Assembly (NCBI GenBank): GCA_021825785.1
Contig: JAKAGP010000010.1
Location: 1-13,058, forward strand
DNA: 13,058 nucleotides
Source: Nitrospirota bacterium
Lineage (GTDB): Bacteria > Nitrospirota > Thermodesulfovibrionia > Thermodesulfovibrionales > JdFR-88
Reading direction: 5' to 3'
Position 1 is the first letter of the stretch; the number at the start of each line of letters is the position of its first letter. Of this stretch, positions 7,341 to 13,058 are shown piece after piece. The position numbers and the translations under genes are program-made. The notes under the pieces were generated by a model. That model was not told the DNA's origin. It searched no databases and saw nothing but the letters and a program-made list of their open reading frames with translations.

Positions 7341-7793
7341 ATGTTTCCGGGTCCTGACGATAACGGAGGGTTCACCATGATAGAGCTGATCGCGGTGCTG
7401 GTGATCATAGGTATCATGGCCGCCATAGCCATTTCACACGCCATGGATACCTCCTCGCTAAACGTGAATTCGGAGGCCGCGATACTAAAGAACAACCTCC
7501 GCTTCGCCCAGATAAAGGCCATGGGTGACATTGCGCCCGACACATGGGGGATCAATGTGGGCAGCGGCTCTTACACGCTTGTCTGCACCGGAAGCAATTG
7601 TCCGGCGGTTCCCAACCTGCCTGGCGACAACTCCGCGACACATTCGTTTCCGTCCGGCATAACCGCAACACCGGAGGCGATAAACTTTGACACATGGGGG
7701 AGTCCTATCGGCAACACACCCTCCATTACGCTTACCGTTGGCTCTCAAACCGCCTCCATTATGGTAACTGCCGATACGGGATTCATACCGTGA
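7341..7793 (+). CDS. mshC: Minor prepilin, GspH/MshC-like
   Basis: A 150-residue prepilin. ATG 7341 gives a 10-residue leader MFPGPDDNGG with cleavage before Phe11 (FTMIEL) and Glu at mature position 5. TTG 7278 would run through the hairpin and give an atypically long leader. No clear ribosome-binding site precedes 7341, so translation may be weak or depend on local RNA structure. After the helix come the patterns LRFAQIKAM, INFDTWGSPIG and a C-terminal beta-rich SITLTVGS...TGFIP. These are typical of MshC and GspH-type minor pilins, which have a cleaved N-terminal helix and a small beta-sandwich. Likely a filament tip or initiation component. Confidence 0.8.
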   Translation: MFPGPDDNGGFTMIELIAVLVIIGIMAAIAISHAMDTSSLNVNSEAAILKNNLRFAQIKAMGDIAPDTWGINVGSGSYTLVCTGSNCPAVPNLPGDNSATHSFPSGITATPEAINFDTWGSPIGNTPSITLTVGSQTASIMVTADTGFIP

Positions 7794-8236
7794 AAGACAT
7801 GCAGCGCCGTGGCAAGGAAGGATTTACCCTGATAGAGGTGATCATTACCATAGTTGTGGTTGCTATCCTTGCATCCATGGTCTACACCTACTTCGGCCCT
7901 GCCATCACGGGAAGCGCAACTCCCATCACCCGTCTTGAGGCGGCAATGACCGCCCAGTCGGCAATGGAAAACGTAACCGCCGACTATCTGGCAAATTACA
8001 GCTCGAACCTCCAGGGTCTGCAAAATAAATTAGGGGCGGAGGGGTCCGCCCTGAACTCCTCCTACGGGCAGGGAACTCTCATTGACAATCACTTCATAAC
8101 ATGGAGCGGCGGAAATGATGTGAAGGTCCCGTCCCCTGGCATCAGCAATTGCCTTGAGGTAACTGTCAGGGACACTATCGGCGAGATGCTGACGCAAATT
8201 TATACCAGCGGAACCCAGGGGACAAGCTGCCAATGA
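7790..8236 (+). CDS. mshD: Minor prepilin, MshD-like
   Basis: About 148 residues with a type III signal: a short basic leader (VKDMQRRGKEG), then FTLIEVIITIVVVAILAS with Glu at mature position 5. The start is GTG 7790, overlapping the previous stop as GTGA, or ATG 7799 three codons on; either keeps the prepilin cleavage site. The C-terminal part is short and low in recognisable motifs (NCLEVTVRDTIGEML, then two Cys near the end). Position as third of five prepilins suggests MshD, but the sequence alone supports only 'minor type IV prepilin'. Probably part of the tip complex. Confidence 0.75.
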   Translation: MKDMQRRGKEGFTLIEVIITIVVVAILASMVYTYFGPAITGSATPITRLEAAMTAQSAMENVTADYLANYSSNLQGLQNKLGAEGSALNSSYGQGTLIDNHFITWSGGNDVKVPSPGISNCLEVTVRDTIGEMLTQIYTSGTQGTSCQ

Positions 8237-8805
8237 AACGCATGCACAAAAATCCCTCACCCCAACCCTCTCTCAATGGGAGAGGAAGGAACGAGGTCAG
8301 AGTGAGGGGACGGATAATCGCAAGAAACGAAAGCGGGTTCACCCTGATAGAGATGATAGCGGCCATCGTGATCGGCGGCATTATCCTTGCGGTGGCCGGC
8401 ATGTGGATAGTCAACGTGACCAACGGTTTTATCCTCACAAGGCAGAACTCGACAACGGCCCTCAAGGTGCAGGCGGCCACTTTGCGGCTGGAGAAAGAGT
8501 TCCATATCATAACTGCGGTATCGTCGGGCAGCGCCACACAGCTTGATTACACGAATGACAGGGGGGGCAGCCCGGCAAGCCACACGCTTGCCTTCTCCGG
8601 CACAACAAAAACCGTTCAGCTTGACGGCAATACGCTCCTGGACAATGTGTCCGGCTTCGCGCTGACTTATTCCAGCGCATATAACGGTATATTCAGTTCA
8701 ACCTGGACACCGGGGGACAAGGTAATCAATCTCAGTTTCACCCTTTCAGGCTTCGGCGGTCCGCAAAACACGTTCTCCATGCGGGTGAGGTCCGAAAACC
8801 TATGA
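8233..8805 (+). CDS. mshO: Minor prepilin, MshO-like, with a repeat-derived leader
   Basis: From ATG 8233 (ATGA overlap with the previous gene) the product is 190 residues. The hydrophobic prepilin segment SG/FTLIEMIAAIVIGGIIL begins only at residue 35, so the leader is unusually long. Residues about 7-26 (NPSPQPSLNGRGRNEVRVRG) are a translated palindromic repeat. An in-frame GTG at 8302 would give a normal 12-residue leader (VRGRIIARNESG); a GAGG 5 bases upstream, supplied by the repeat's right half, could serve as ribosome-binding site. The C-terminal domain shows a GspJ/MshO-like order: an amphipathic stretch (LKVQAATLRLEKEFHIIT), then beta strands ending in FSMRVRSENL. Likely a minor tip pilin. 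Confidence 0.78.
   Translation: MKRMHKNPSPQPSLNGRGRNEVRVRGRIIARNESGFTLIEMIAAIVIGGIILAVAGMWIVNVTNGFILTRQNSTTALKVQAATLRLEKEFHIITAVSSGSATQLDYTNDRGGSPASHTLAFSGTTKTVQLDGNTLLDNVSGFALTYSSAYNGIFSSTWTPGDKVINLSFTLSGFGGPQNTFSMRVRSENL
8254..8308. repeat. Dispersed palindromic repeat (REP-like) inside the mshO leader region
   Basis: An outer inverted repeat CCCTCAC (8254-8260) / GTGAGGG (8302-8308) flanks an inner one, CCTCTC (8267-8272) / GAGAGG (8280-8285), which has a 7-base loop. The layout and its translation (PSPQPSLNGRGRNEVRVRG) match a widespread class of short palindromic repeats scattered through many proteobacterial and related genomes, usually in intergenic DNA. Here it lies within a coding frame. 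Copy number in this genome cannot be judged from the window, which shows only this copy. Confidence 0.75.
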
Positions 8806-10265
8806 AGCGGACGGACCTTACCGATCAAAGCGGCTCCTTGCTGATAGGATTGATCATTACGCTTGTGGTTATAACTATCGCAGGCGCAGCAGTCGCGTAC
8901 CTGACAACCGGCTCAACGCTGGCCGGTCTTATGAAGAATAATAACCTGAAGGCCTACTATCTGGCGGAATCGGGCGCAAGGTTTGCCATGCCCCTCATTG
9001 AGGCTGACCTGAACAACGGCAACCAGAACAACATGAAGGCGCTGTTTGGCGGCAGTCTGACGAATACTCCCACGTATACGGTTTCAACCGGACAGTTCAC
9101 CCTCTCCGTCTCCAACGTCAACGGAACGTCCGCCACTCTTACCTCCATAGGCAGCGCCGGAAGCGGCTGGCTTCTGACCAAACGGGAGGATATCATACGC
9201 ATAGCCGCATCCTCAACACCACCATACCAGGGCCAATCCAATTTTTCCGACCTGAACACCAATTGGAACCAGACCACCAACCTGGGCGGCCCAAACCTCG
9301 ATGGGGGTAAATTTATTTATGATTCCAAGAACAACGGACTGCAGTACAAAAACCAGGGAATACCGCAGCTGGAGACGGGCGGACTGCTTACTTTTTCATC
9401 CTCCAACCCGGAGGTCCAGAGTCTCTGGCAGACCTGGCTGGCATACGGGAGCCTGTCGTATGAGCTCCAGGAAAAGGTCACCGTGGACAACAGCAAATCG
9501 AACTTTTTCATGATAGGCCTGTCGTTCAGGGTCAATGAGCCCGCTACCTCGACCACTCCAAAAAGTTTCTACGGCGTTTCATTCTTCAGGAAAGACGACA
9601 CAAAATTCCTTCAAGCGCCGCTCTGGTGGTGGCTTCTCCAGGACAGCAAAGGGCAGTACGAATTTGATTCGCTGAAAAACGGCACGCTTTACATGGTGTT
9701 CTGGGAATACCTGGCCAATGGCGATTCGGGGTATATCAGTGGCAGCAAGCAAACATGCTACAATTGGCTTGGGAACGGCTGTTTTTATCTCCTTGATTAC
9801 AGCCCACTAACCACCGTTGTAACGCCGGATGGCAAGAGCCTGCTTGCGGACTCCGCTATCGTGGTCAGGGTTCTGGATATCGTCTCCGGAGGTATTCATA
9901 CCAACAATATTTCAGCATATATCGCACAGAGCGCAAGCTCAGCGGACCACTATTATTATCCCGTGAGCAGTCCCCCTCCTCCTGCTTGGGTCCCCTCCTG
10001 GCCCCCGAGCAGCCAGTTCGCGCCAGTTAGCAACTGGTACGCCTACCCCTCCGGAAAACAGACGGCCTCGCCGCTCATAGACAATTCCCTTACGCCCAAC
10101 AATTACTTTACCAACTCGACCTCGGAGATAGGGGTTAACGTCTTTTACGACCAGAACGGGACAAACGGCAGCAATGGCGGGATCAAGGACCTTATAACAG
10201 ATTTCGGCATGAGCATATTATCGGGGAGCGGCAGTTCCGGAGGACAGGGCACACAGTATTATTAA
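8802..10265 (+). CDS. PilX/MshP-like minor prepilin with large C-terminal extracellular part
   Basis: A 487-residue protein, much longer than typical MshP or PilX (about 150-200). The N-terminus is a prepilin signal lacking the usual Glu: QSG/SLLIGLIITLVVITIAG with Gly at mature position 5, as in some PilX/GspK-type tip subunits. It is followed by the PilX signature NLKAYYLAESGARFAMPLI. The C-terminal 350 residues are aromatic- and Asn/Ser-rich: a beta-rich block (about 150-260), Trp275-277, a Cys319/Cys327 pair, a PPPP tract (391-394) and a Gly/Ser-rich tail. In MSHA clusters the last genes, mshP and mshQ, encode a prepilin and a large surface protein; this gene may combine both, making a tip adhesin plausible. 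It starts by ATGA overlap and ends against the convergent lipoprotein gene. Confidence 0.75.
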   Translation: MKRTDLTDQSGSLLIGLIITLVVITIAGAAVAYLTTGSTLAGLMKNNNLKAYYLAESGARFAMPLIEADLNNGNQNNMKALFGGSLTNTPTYTVSTGQFTLSVSNVNGTSATLTSIGSAGSGWLLTKREDIIRIAASSTPPYQGQSNFSDLNTNWNQTTNLGGPNLDGGKFIYDSKNNGLQYKNQGIPQLETGGLLTFSSSNPEVQSLWQTWLAYGSLSYELQEKVTVDNSKSNFFMIGLSFRVNEPATSTTPKSFYGVSFFRKDDTKFLQAPLWWWLLQDSKGQYEFDSLKNGTLYMVFWEYLANGDSGYISGSKQTCYNWLGNGCFYLLDYSPLTTVVTPDGKSLLADSAIVVRVLDIVSGGIHTNNISAYIAQSASSADHYYYPVSSPPPPAWVPSWPPSSQFAPVSNWYAYPSGKQTASPLIDNSLTPNNYFTNSTSEIGVNVFYDQNGTNGSNGGIKDLITDFGMSILSGSGSSGGQGTQYY

Positions 10266-10891
10266 AGGGACATTATAGAGCCCGCGATGGCCCTGCTCAG
10301 ACCAGCAAGTGCATTACTCATGGCCATTACAAACGCCCCATATGTAGCGCCATGCACTTCTTCCGTGATAACGGATTCCTCGTGGACTTCAAGCCTGTGC
10401 TCCCGGTTGAATATTGTCCACTGGGCCTTAAGCAGCACGGATCTGCCGGGAGCGCCTTCAAAACGTATTATATTGACCGCCACCTGGTATTGCGACGCCG
10501 CGGCGGACCATGAGCTCCACTGTGCCACCCGGAAGCGGTCCGCTGGCAGAAGGACTGCAAGGTCCTCTGACATCACCCGGGTTACGTCTTGCTCAAGAGA
10601 CCCGGCCCACCTGTCAAACTCGGCAAGCTTCAGCTCGTTTCCCCCGGAGGCCGTCACGATCTGGGGCCTGTCAAGATAGTCGGGTATCTGCACCGGCCCA
10701 ACCTTTATATTAAAGATTTTCGTTTTTATGCCTGACAGTTTTTCCCCTGCACCAGCTGCGCCGGAGTTAAGTGAACTCATTTTAAGTGAACTCAATTGAT
10801 AGAATCTGCTTGTAGGCGAGCTGGCGCAACCGGAGACAAATAAAAAAAGAAGCCACTCTAGCGCCAACAGGCTGAAAAATGATCGTCTCAT
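10262..10891 (-). CDS. ABC-type transport auxiliary lipoprotein (PqiC/YmbA family)
   Basis: A 209-residue lipoprotein. Signal peptide MRRSFFSLLALEWLLFLFVS with a Val-Ser-Gly-Cys lipobox, lipidated Cys22, followed by RFYQLSSL, a typical start of the PqiC family (tFYxL). The family pattern continues with IKVGPVQIPDYLDRPQIVT, then FDRWAGSLEQDVTRVMSEDL. These proteins sit in the periplasm anchored to the outer membrane and receive or pass lipids from MCE-domain partners. A GGAG about 11 bases before ATG 10891 lies at the end of the upstream MCE gene, 6 bases away, showing coupling. Residues 34-43 contain a small duplicated segment (SSLKM, SSLNS). Last gene of its operon. Confidence 0.88.
   Translation of the reverse strand: MRRSFFSLLALEWLLFLFVSGCASSPTSRFYQLSSLKMSSLNSGAAGAGEKLSGIKTKIFNIKVGPVQIPDYLDRPQIVTASGGNELKLAEFDRWAGSLEQDVTRVMSEDLAVLLPADRFRVAQWSSWSAAASQYQVAVNIIRFEGAPGRSVLLKAQWTIFNREHRLEVHEESVITEEVHGATYGAFVMAMSNALAGLSRAIAGSIMSL
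10767..10794. repeat. 13-bp tandem direct repeat within the lipoprotein gene
   Basis: TTAAGTGAACTCA occurs at 10767-10779 and exactly again at 10782-10794, a period of 15 bases. The period is five codons, so the frame is kept and the protein reads SSLKM then SSLNS just after the lipobox region. This looks like a recent slippage duplication in a flexible linker. Confidence 0.85.
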
Positions 10892-10897
10892 GTTTTT

Positions 10898-11896
10898 TTA
10901 GTCTCCACCGTGGATTTTTTTGCCTTTTATCAGGGCCTCCGGATGCCGGTCCAGGTAGTCCGTCAGAGAGCGCAGGGAGCGCGAAAGCGCGGATATCTCT
11001 TCGAGCGTTCTGTTTAATTCGAAGGCAACGTTTGCGTTCTGCTCTGTCATGCTCCGGACGCCTGCGACCGTCTTACGGGTCTCTTCCAGCGTGGCCTGCA
11101 TGCTCTTTAGCGTGTCCCTGGCGCTCCGGACCAGTTCTCCTGGAGCGCCTTCTTTCATTGCCAATGTCTTTTCAGCCTGGGCGAAGGCCTTTCGGGCGGC
11201 CCCCGAGGTCTCTTTAAAATCCGACGCCACTGAACCCAGCCGGGAATCCATGTCTTTTGTAAGGGTATTCATGCTGAGCAGGAGCTGCTGAAACGAGGCG
11301 ATGCCCTTGTTCAGAGCGGGTGAATTTACCACCCGGTTCATGCCATCGATGATGCTCTGCAGTTTCTTCATGGTCTGGTCCAGCTTGAGGTTCTGGAGCG
11401 TCTTTGCCAGCTCCTCTATAGGGGTCGGTATTGCCGGGATCTCTGGATATCTTTTTTCCAGACCGGTCAGTATTGCCGGTTTGCCGGGATGAAAATCAAG
11501 GTCTACCACAAGCTGCCCCGTGATGAAACTCTGCAGCTGAAGCTGGGCCCGCAGTCCTTTTTTAATAAAGGCCTTGAGGTATTGGCCTTTGGGCTGTTCG
11601 CCGCTGGCCAGCACCCCAGAACGTGGGTCAAGCTCTATATATACAGGGATAAGTATGGCCAGCTCTTTTCCATAAAAGTTCACCTTGATGCCTGTCACCT
11701 GGCCCACTTTGACACCCCTGAACATCACCGGAGCCCCTACGGAGAGCCCCTTTACCGAGCCTGGAAAAAACATCACAAACTTATATGTCTTATTAAAAAA
11801 CCTGCCGGACCCGAAGATGACGGTCCCGGCCACGGCAAGGGCTATTGCGCCAAGGACAAAAGCGCCAATGAGGCTCTTGTTGGCCTTCGCACTCAT
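10898..11896 (-). CDS. mlaD: MlaD/MCE-domain lipid-transport protein
   Basis: A 332-residue single-MCE protein. An N-terminal signal anchor (about residues 8-30, LIGAFVLGAIALAVAGTVIF) is followed by the MCE domain (about 38-140). It includes FFPGSVKGLSVGAPVMFRGV and VGQVTGI, and later ITGQLVVDLDFHPG. A long helical region follows with heptad-like Leu spacing (about 155-315), ending in YLDRHPEALIKGKK, a C-terminal motif characteristic of PqiB/MlaD-type proteins. MCE proteins form hexameric rings in the periplasm that carry lipids between the membranes. ATG 11896 has a GCGGGAA upstream. It lies between the ATPase and auxiliary lipoprotein genes, as in other Mla-like cassettes. One MCE domain fits MlaD; the lipoprotein partner is more Pqi-like. 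Confidence 0.9.
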   Translation of the reverse strand: MSAKANKSLIGAFVLGAIALAVAGTVIFGSGRFFNKTYKFVMFFPGSVKGLSVGAPVMFRGVKVGQVTGIKVNFYGKELAILIPVYIELDPRSGVLASGEQPKGQYLKAFIKKGLRAQLQLQSFITGQLVVDLDFHPGKPAILTGLEKRYPEIPAIPTPIEELAKTLQNLKLDQTMKKLQSIIDGMNRVVNSPALNKGIASFQQLLLSMNTLTKDMDSRLGSVASDFKETSGAARKAFAQAEKTLAMKEGAPGELVRSARDTLKSMQATLEETRKTVAGVRSMTEQNANVAFELNRTLEEISALSRSLRSLTDYLDRHPEALIKGKKIHGGD

Positions 11897-11942
11897 TTTG
11901 TTCCCGCTTTCAATAACATGATTTTAAAAACCACTTTAATAA

Positions 11943-11985
11943 ACCCCTTAATAAAATAGGCGCCCTTCCCTCTTTACTGGGCGGC
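11943..11985 (-). promoter_or_regulatory. Possible weak stem-loop between ATPase and MCE genes
   Basis: Read in the gene direction (minus strand), GCGCCGCCC is followed by a 13-base spacer and GGGCGCC, giving about 6 of 7 paired positions. TATTTTATT follows directly. It could be an attenuating hairpin between two genes of the same operon. The stem is short and imperfect, so this is tentative. Confidence 0.25.
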
Positions 11986-11988
11986 GCA

Positions 11989-12759
11989 TCATCTGGCCGC
12001 CTGTGCCCCTTCCCCGCGTGTAAGAAAATCCCGCACCCTTGGATCTCCGGATCTTTCCAGAAGGATCTTTGGGTCCCCGCTTGCGATCATTGTCTTTGTC
12101 CCGGCATCGAGGAAGACCGAATTGTTACCGACCGCAAAAATGCTCTCCAGCTCGTGCGTTACAATTACCACCGTCGCGCCCAGGCTGTCCCTTAGTTCCA
12201 GTATAAGCCTGTCCATGAGGCGCGCGCTCACCGGGTCCAATCCGGCGGATGGCTCGTCGAAAAAAAGAATGCCGGGATCCAGGGCCATGGCACGCGCCAG
12301 GCCAGCCCTTTTTTTCATACCTCCGGAGAGCTCTGAAGGGTAATACTCTTCAAAACCGGCCAGCCCGGTCAGCGAGAGTTTAAAGGAAACTATTTCACTT
12401 ATCAGATCCGGGCTGAGGCGGGTATGCTCCTCCAAAGGGAGAGCCACATTCTCCGCGAGGGTCATGGAACTCCACAGGGCTCCGCTTTGATAAAGGACCC
12501 CGAAATTTCTCATTATCCGCTGCCGCTCCTTTTCCCCGGTATCCCAGAAACTTATGCCGTTATACAGCACACGTCCCCGCACAGGTTTTTGCAGCCCCAC
12601 CATGCCGCGAAGAAGCGTGCTCTTGCCACAGCCGCTTCCGCCCATGATGATGAAGATGTCACCCCTGTTCACCGTGAACGAGAGGTCTTTCTGGATAATA
12701 TTGGCTCCGTATGCCAGTGTTAGATCCTGTACCACGATGTGAGGCTCCGGCTTTCCCAA
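11989..12759 (-). CDS. mlaF: MlaF-type ABC transporter ATP-binding protein
   Basis: A 256-residue ABC ATPase with all key motifs: Walker A GGSGCGKST (40-48), Q-loop Gln91 (VLYQSGALWSSMT), signature LSGGM (144-148, then KKRAGLARA), Walker B ILFFDEP (164-170), D-loop SAGLD, and switch His202 (IVTHE). The SGALWSSMT stretch after the Q-loop and the LSGGMKKR signature are characteristic of the MlaF/MKL lipid-transport subfamily. It hydrolyses ATP to drive the MlaE-type permease. The start is taken as TTG 12759, with GGAAGGA about 10 bases upstream; no in-frame ATG lies between it and the upstream stop, though a GTG a few codons inside is possible. Confidence 0.95.
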   Translation of the reverse strand: MGKPEPHIVVQDLTLAYGANIIQKDLSFTVNRGDIFIIMGGSGCGKSTLLRGMVGLQKPVRGRVLYNGISFWDTGEKERQRIMRNFGVLYQSGALWSSMTLAENVALPLEEHTRLSPDLISEIVSFKLSLTGLAGFEEYYPSELSGGMKKRAGLARAMALDPGILFFDEPSAGLDPVSARLMDRLILELRDSLGATVVIVTHELESIFAVGNNSVFLDAGTKTMIASGDPKILLERSGDPRVRDFLTRGEGAQAAR

Positions 12760-12780
12760 AAAACTTTTTTCCTTCCGCTC

Positions 12781-12801
12781 GCCTATATTTAAATATCAGG
12801 C
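12781..12801. promoter_or_regulatory. AT-rich inverted repeat upstream of the ATPase gene
   Basis: GCCTATATTT pairs with AAATAT(C)AGGC. The core ATATTTAAATAT (12785-12796) is a perfect palindrome and the flanking GCCT/AGGC is offset by one base. It sits 22 bases before the mlaF start in the 108-base gap after mlaE. It could be an operator or part of an internal promoter. No confident -35/-10 pair was found. Confidence 0.35.
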
Positions 12802-12867
12802 AGTTTCCCGGTTTGATAAATACCATCAGACGGAGCAGCTTTCGCTTTCACCCCAACTAAAACACCC

Positions 12868-13058
12868 CTAAATGTTTAGCACGTGGCATATTACCGTTAT
12901 CACCGCCATCGCCACCACTATGCTTACGATGCTTGTCACCACGGCGGATGTGGCCGCTTCGCCCACGGCGGAAGCGCTCCTGCCGCATTGCATGCCCCGC
13001 ATGCAGCCGGCCAAGGCCACAAGTACGCCAAAGGCCGCGGCGCTGAACAGTCCAATCC
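12868..13058 (-). CDS. mlaE: MlaE-type ABC transporter permease, C-terminal part only
   Basis: On the minus strand the frame is open from the window edge to TAG at 12868-12870, giving 63 residues. The C-terminal sequence includes GLFSAAAFGVLVALAGCMRG, then GEAATSAVVTSIVSIVVAMA. This is the conserved end of MlaE/YrbE permeases (GC-x-RG turn, VGxATTxAVVxSI pattern, last transmembrane helix). The permease forms the inner-membrane lipid path and pairs with the next gene's ATPase. Most of the gene lies outside the window. The gap to mlaF is 108 bases, longer than elsewhere in this operon. Confidence 0.88.
   Translation of the reverse strand, partial: IGLFSAAAFGVLVALAGCMRGMQCGRSASAVGEAATSAVVTSIVSIVVAMAVITVICHVLNI

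Noticed and set aside
10255..10300. Bidirectional terminator between the two convergent operons
   Set aside because: No inverted repeat with T-run is visible around the shared stop codons.
12781..12867. Riboswitch in the mlaE-mlaF gap
   Set aside because: I could not match the sequence to any riboswitch core I know; only a short inverted repeat is visible.

Overview
The window comes from a Gram-negative (diderm) bacterium. It carries an outer-membrane secretin, several lipoprotein signal peptides and an Mla/Pqi-type lipid-transport cassette. GC content is moderate to high, and ATA (Ile) and AGG (Arg) codons are frequent. With the compact gene order this resembles Nitrospirota or Desulfobacterota-like lineages, but that placement is an impression from gene style, not a phylogeny.

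Region 1 (1-10265, + strand) is one long type IV pilus operon most like the MSHA (mannose-sensitive haemagglutinin) class. In order it encodes: the C-terminal part of a PilM/PilN-type (MshI/GspL-like) inner-membrane protein; a PilO/GspM/MshJ-like protein; a PilP/GspC/MshK-like protein; a lipoprotein secretin (MshL/PilQ); a GspE/PilB-family assembly ATPase with an N-terminal MshEN domain (MshE); a GspF/PilC-family platform protein (MshG); a probable major pilin; and four minor prepilins (MshC-, MshD-, MshO- and MshP/PilX-like), the last with a very large C-terminal extracellular part. Gaps are short and several stop/start codons overlap (ATGA, GTGA), so the genes are almost certainly co-transcribed. 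The first four products should form the trans-envelope alignment complex and outer-membrane channel. MshE and MshG power and anchor assembly at the inner membrane. The pilin is the filament subunit and the minor prepilins probably form the initiating tip.

Three local signals in region 1 stand out. The ATPase N-terminus carries two 24-residue c-di-GMP-binding motifs with exactly the canonical 5-residue spacer. A strong GC-rich hairpin sits between the major pilin gene and the minor prepilin block. A mobile-type palindromic repeat lies in frame in the leader-coding region of the MshO-like prepilin.

Region 2 (10262-13058, - strand) converges on region 1, with the two terminal stop codons sharing a TTAA. 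Read in its own direction it encodes an MlaE-type permease (only its C-terminus is in the window), an MlaF-type ATPase, an MlaD-type single-MCE-domain protein and a PqiC/YmbA-type lipoprotein. This is a four-gene phospholipid/lipid-transport ABC system linking inner and outer membranes. No tRNA, rRNA, CRISPR array, insertion sequence or phage gene was seen. No stretch over 300 bases lacks a gene.
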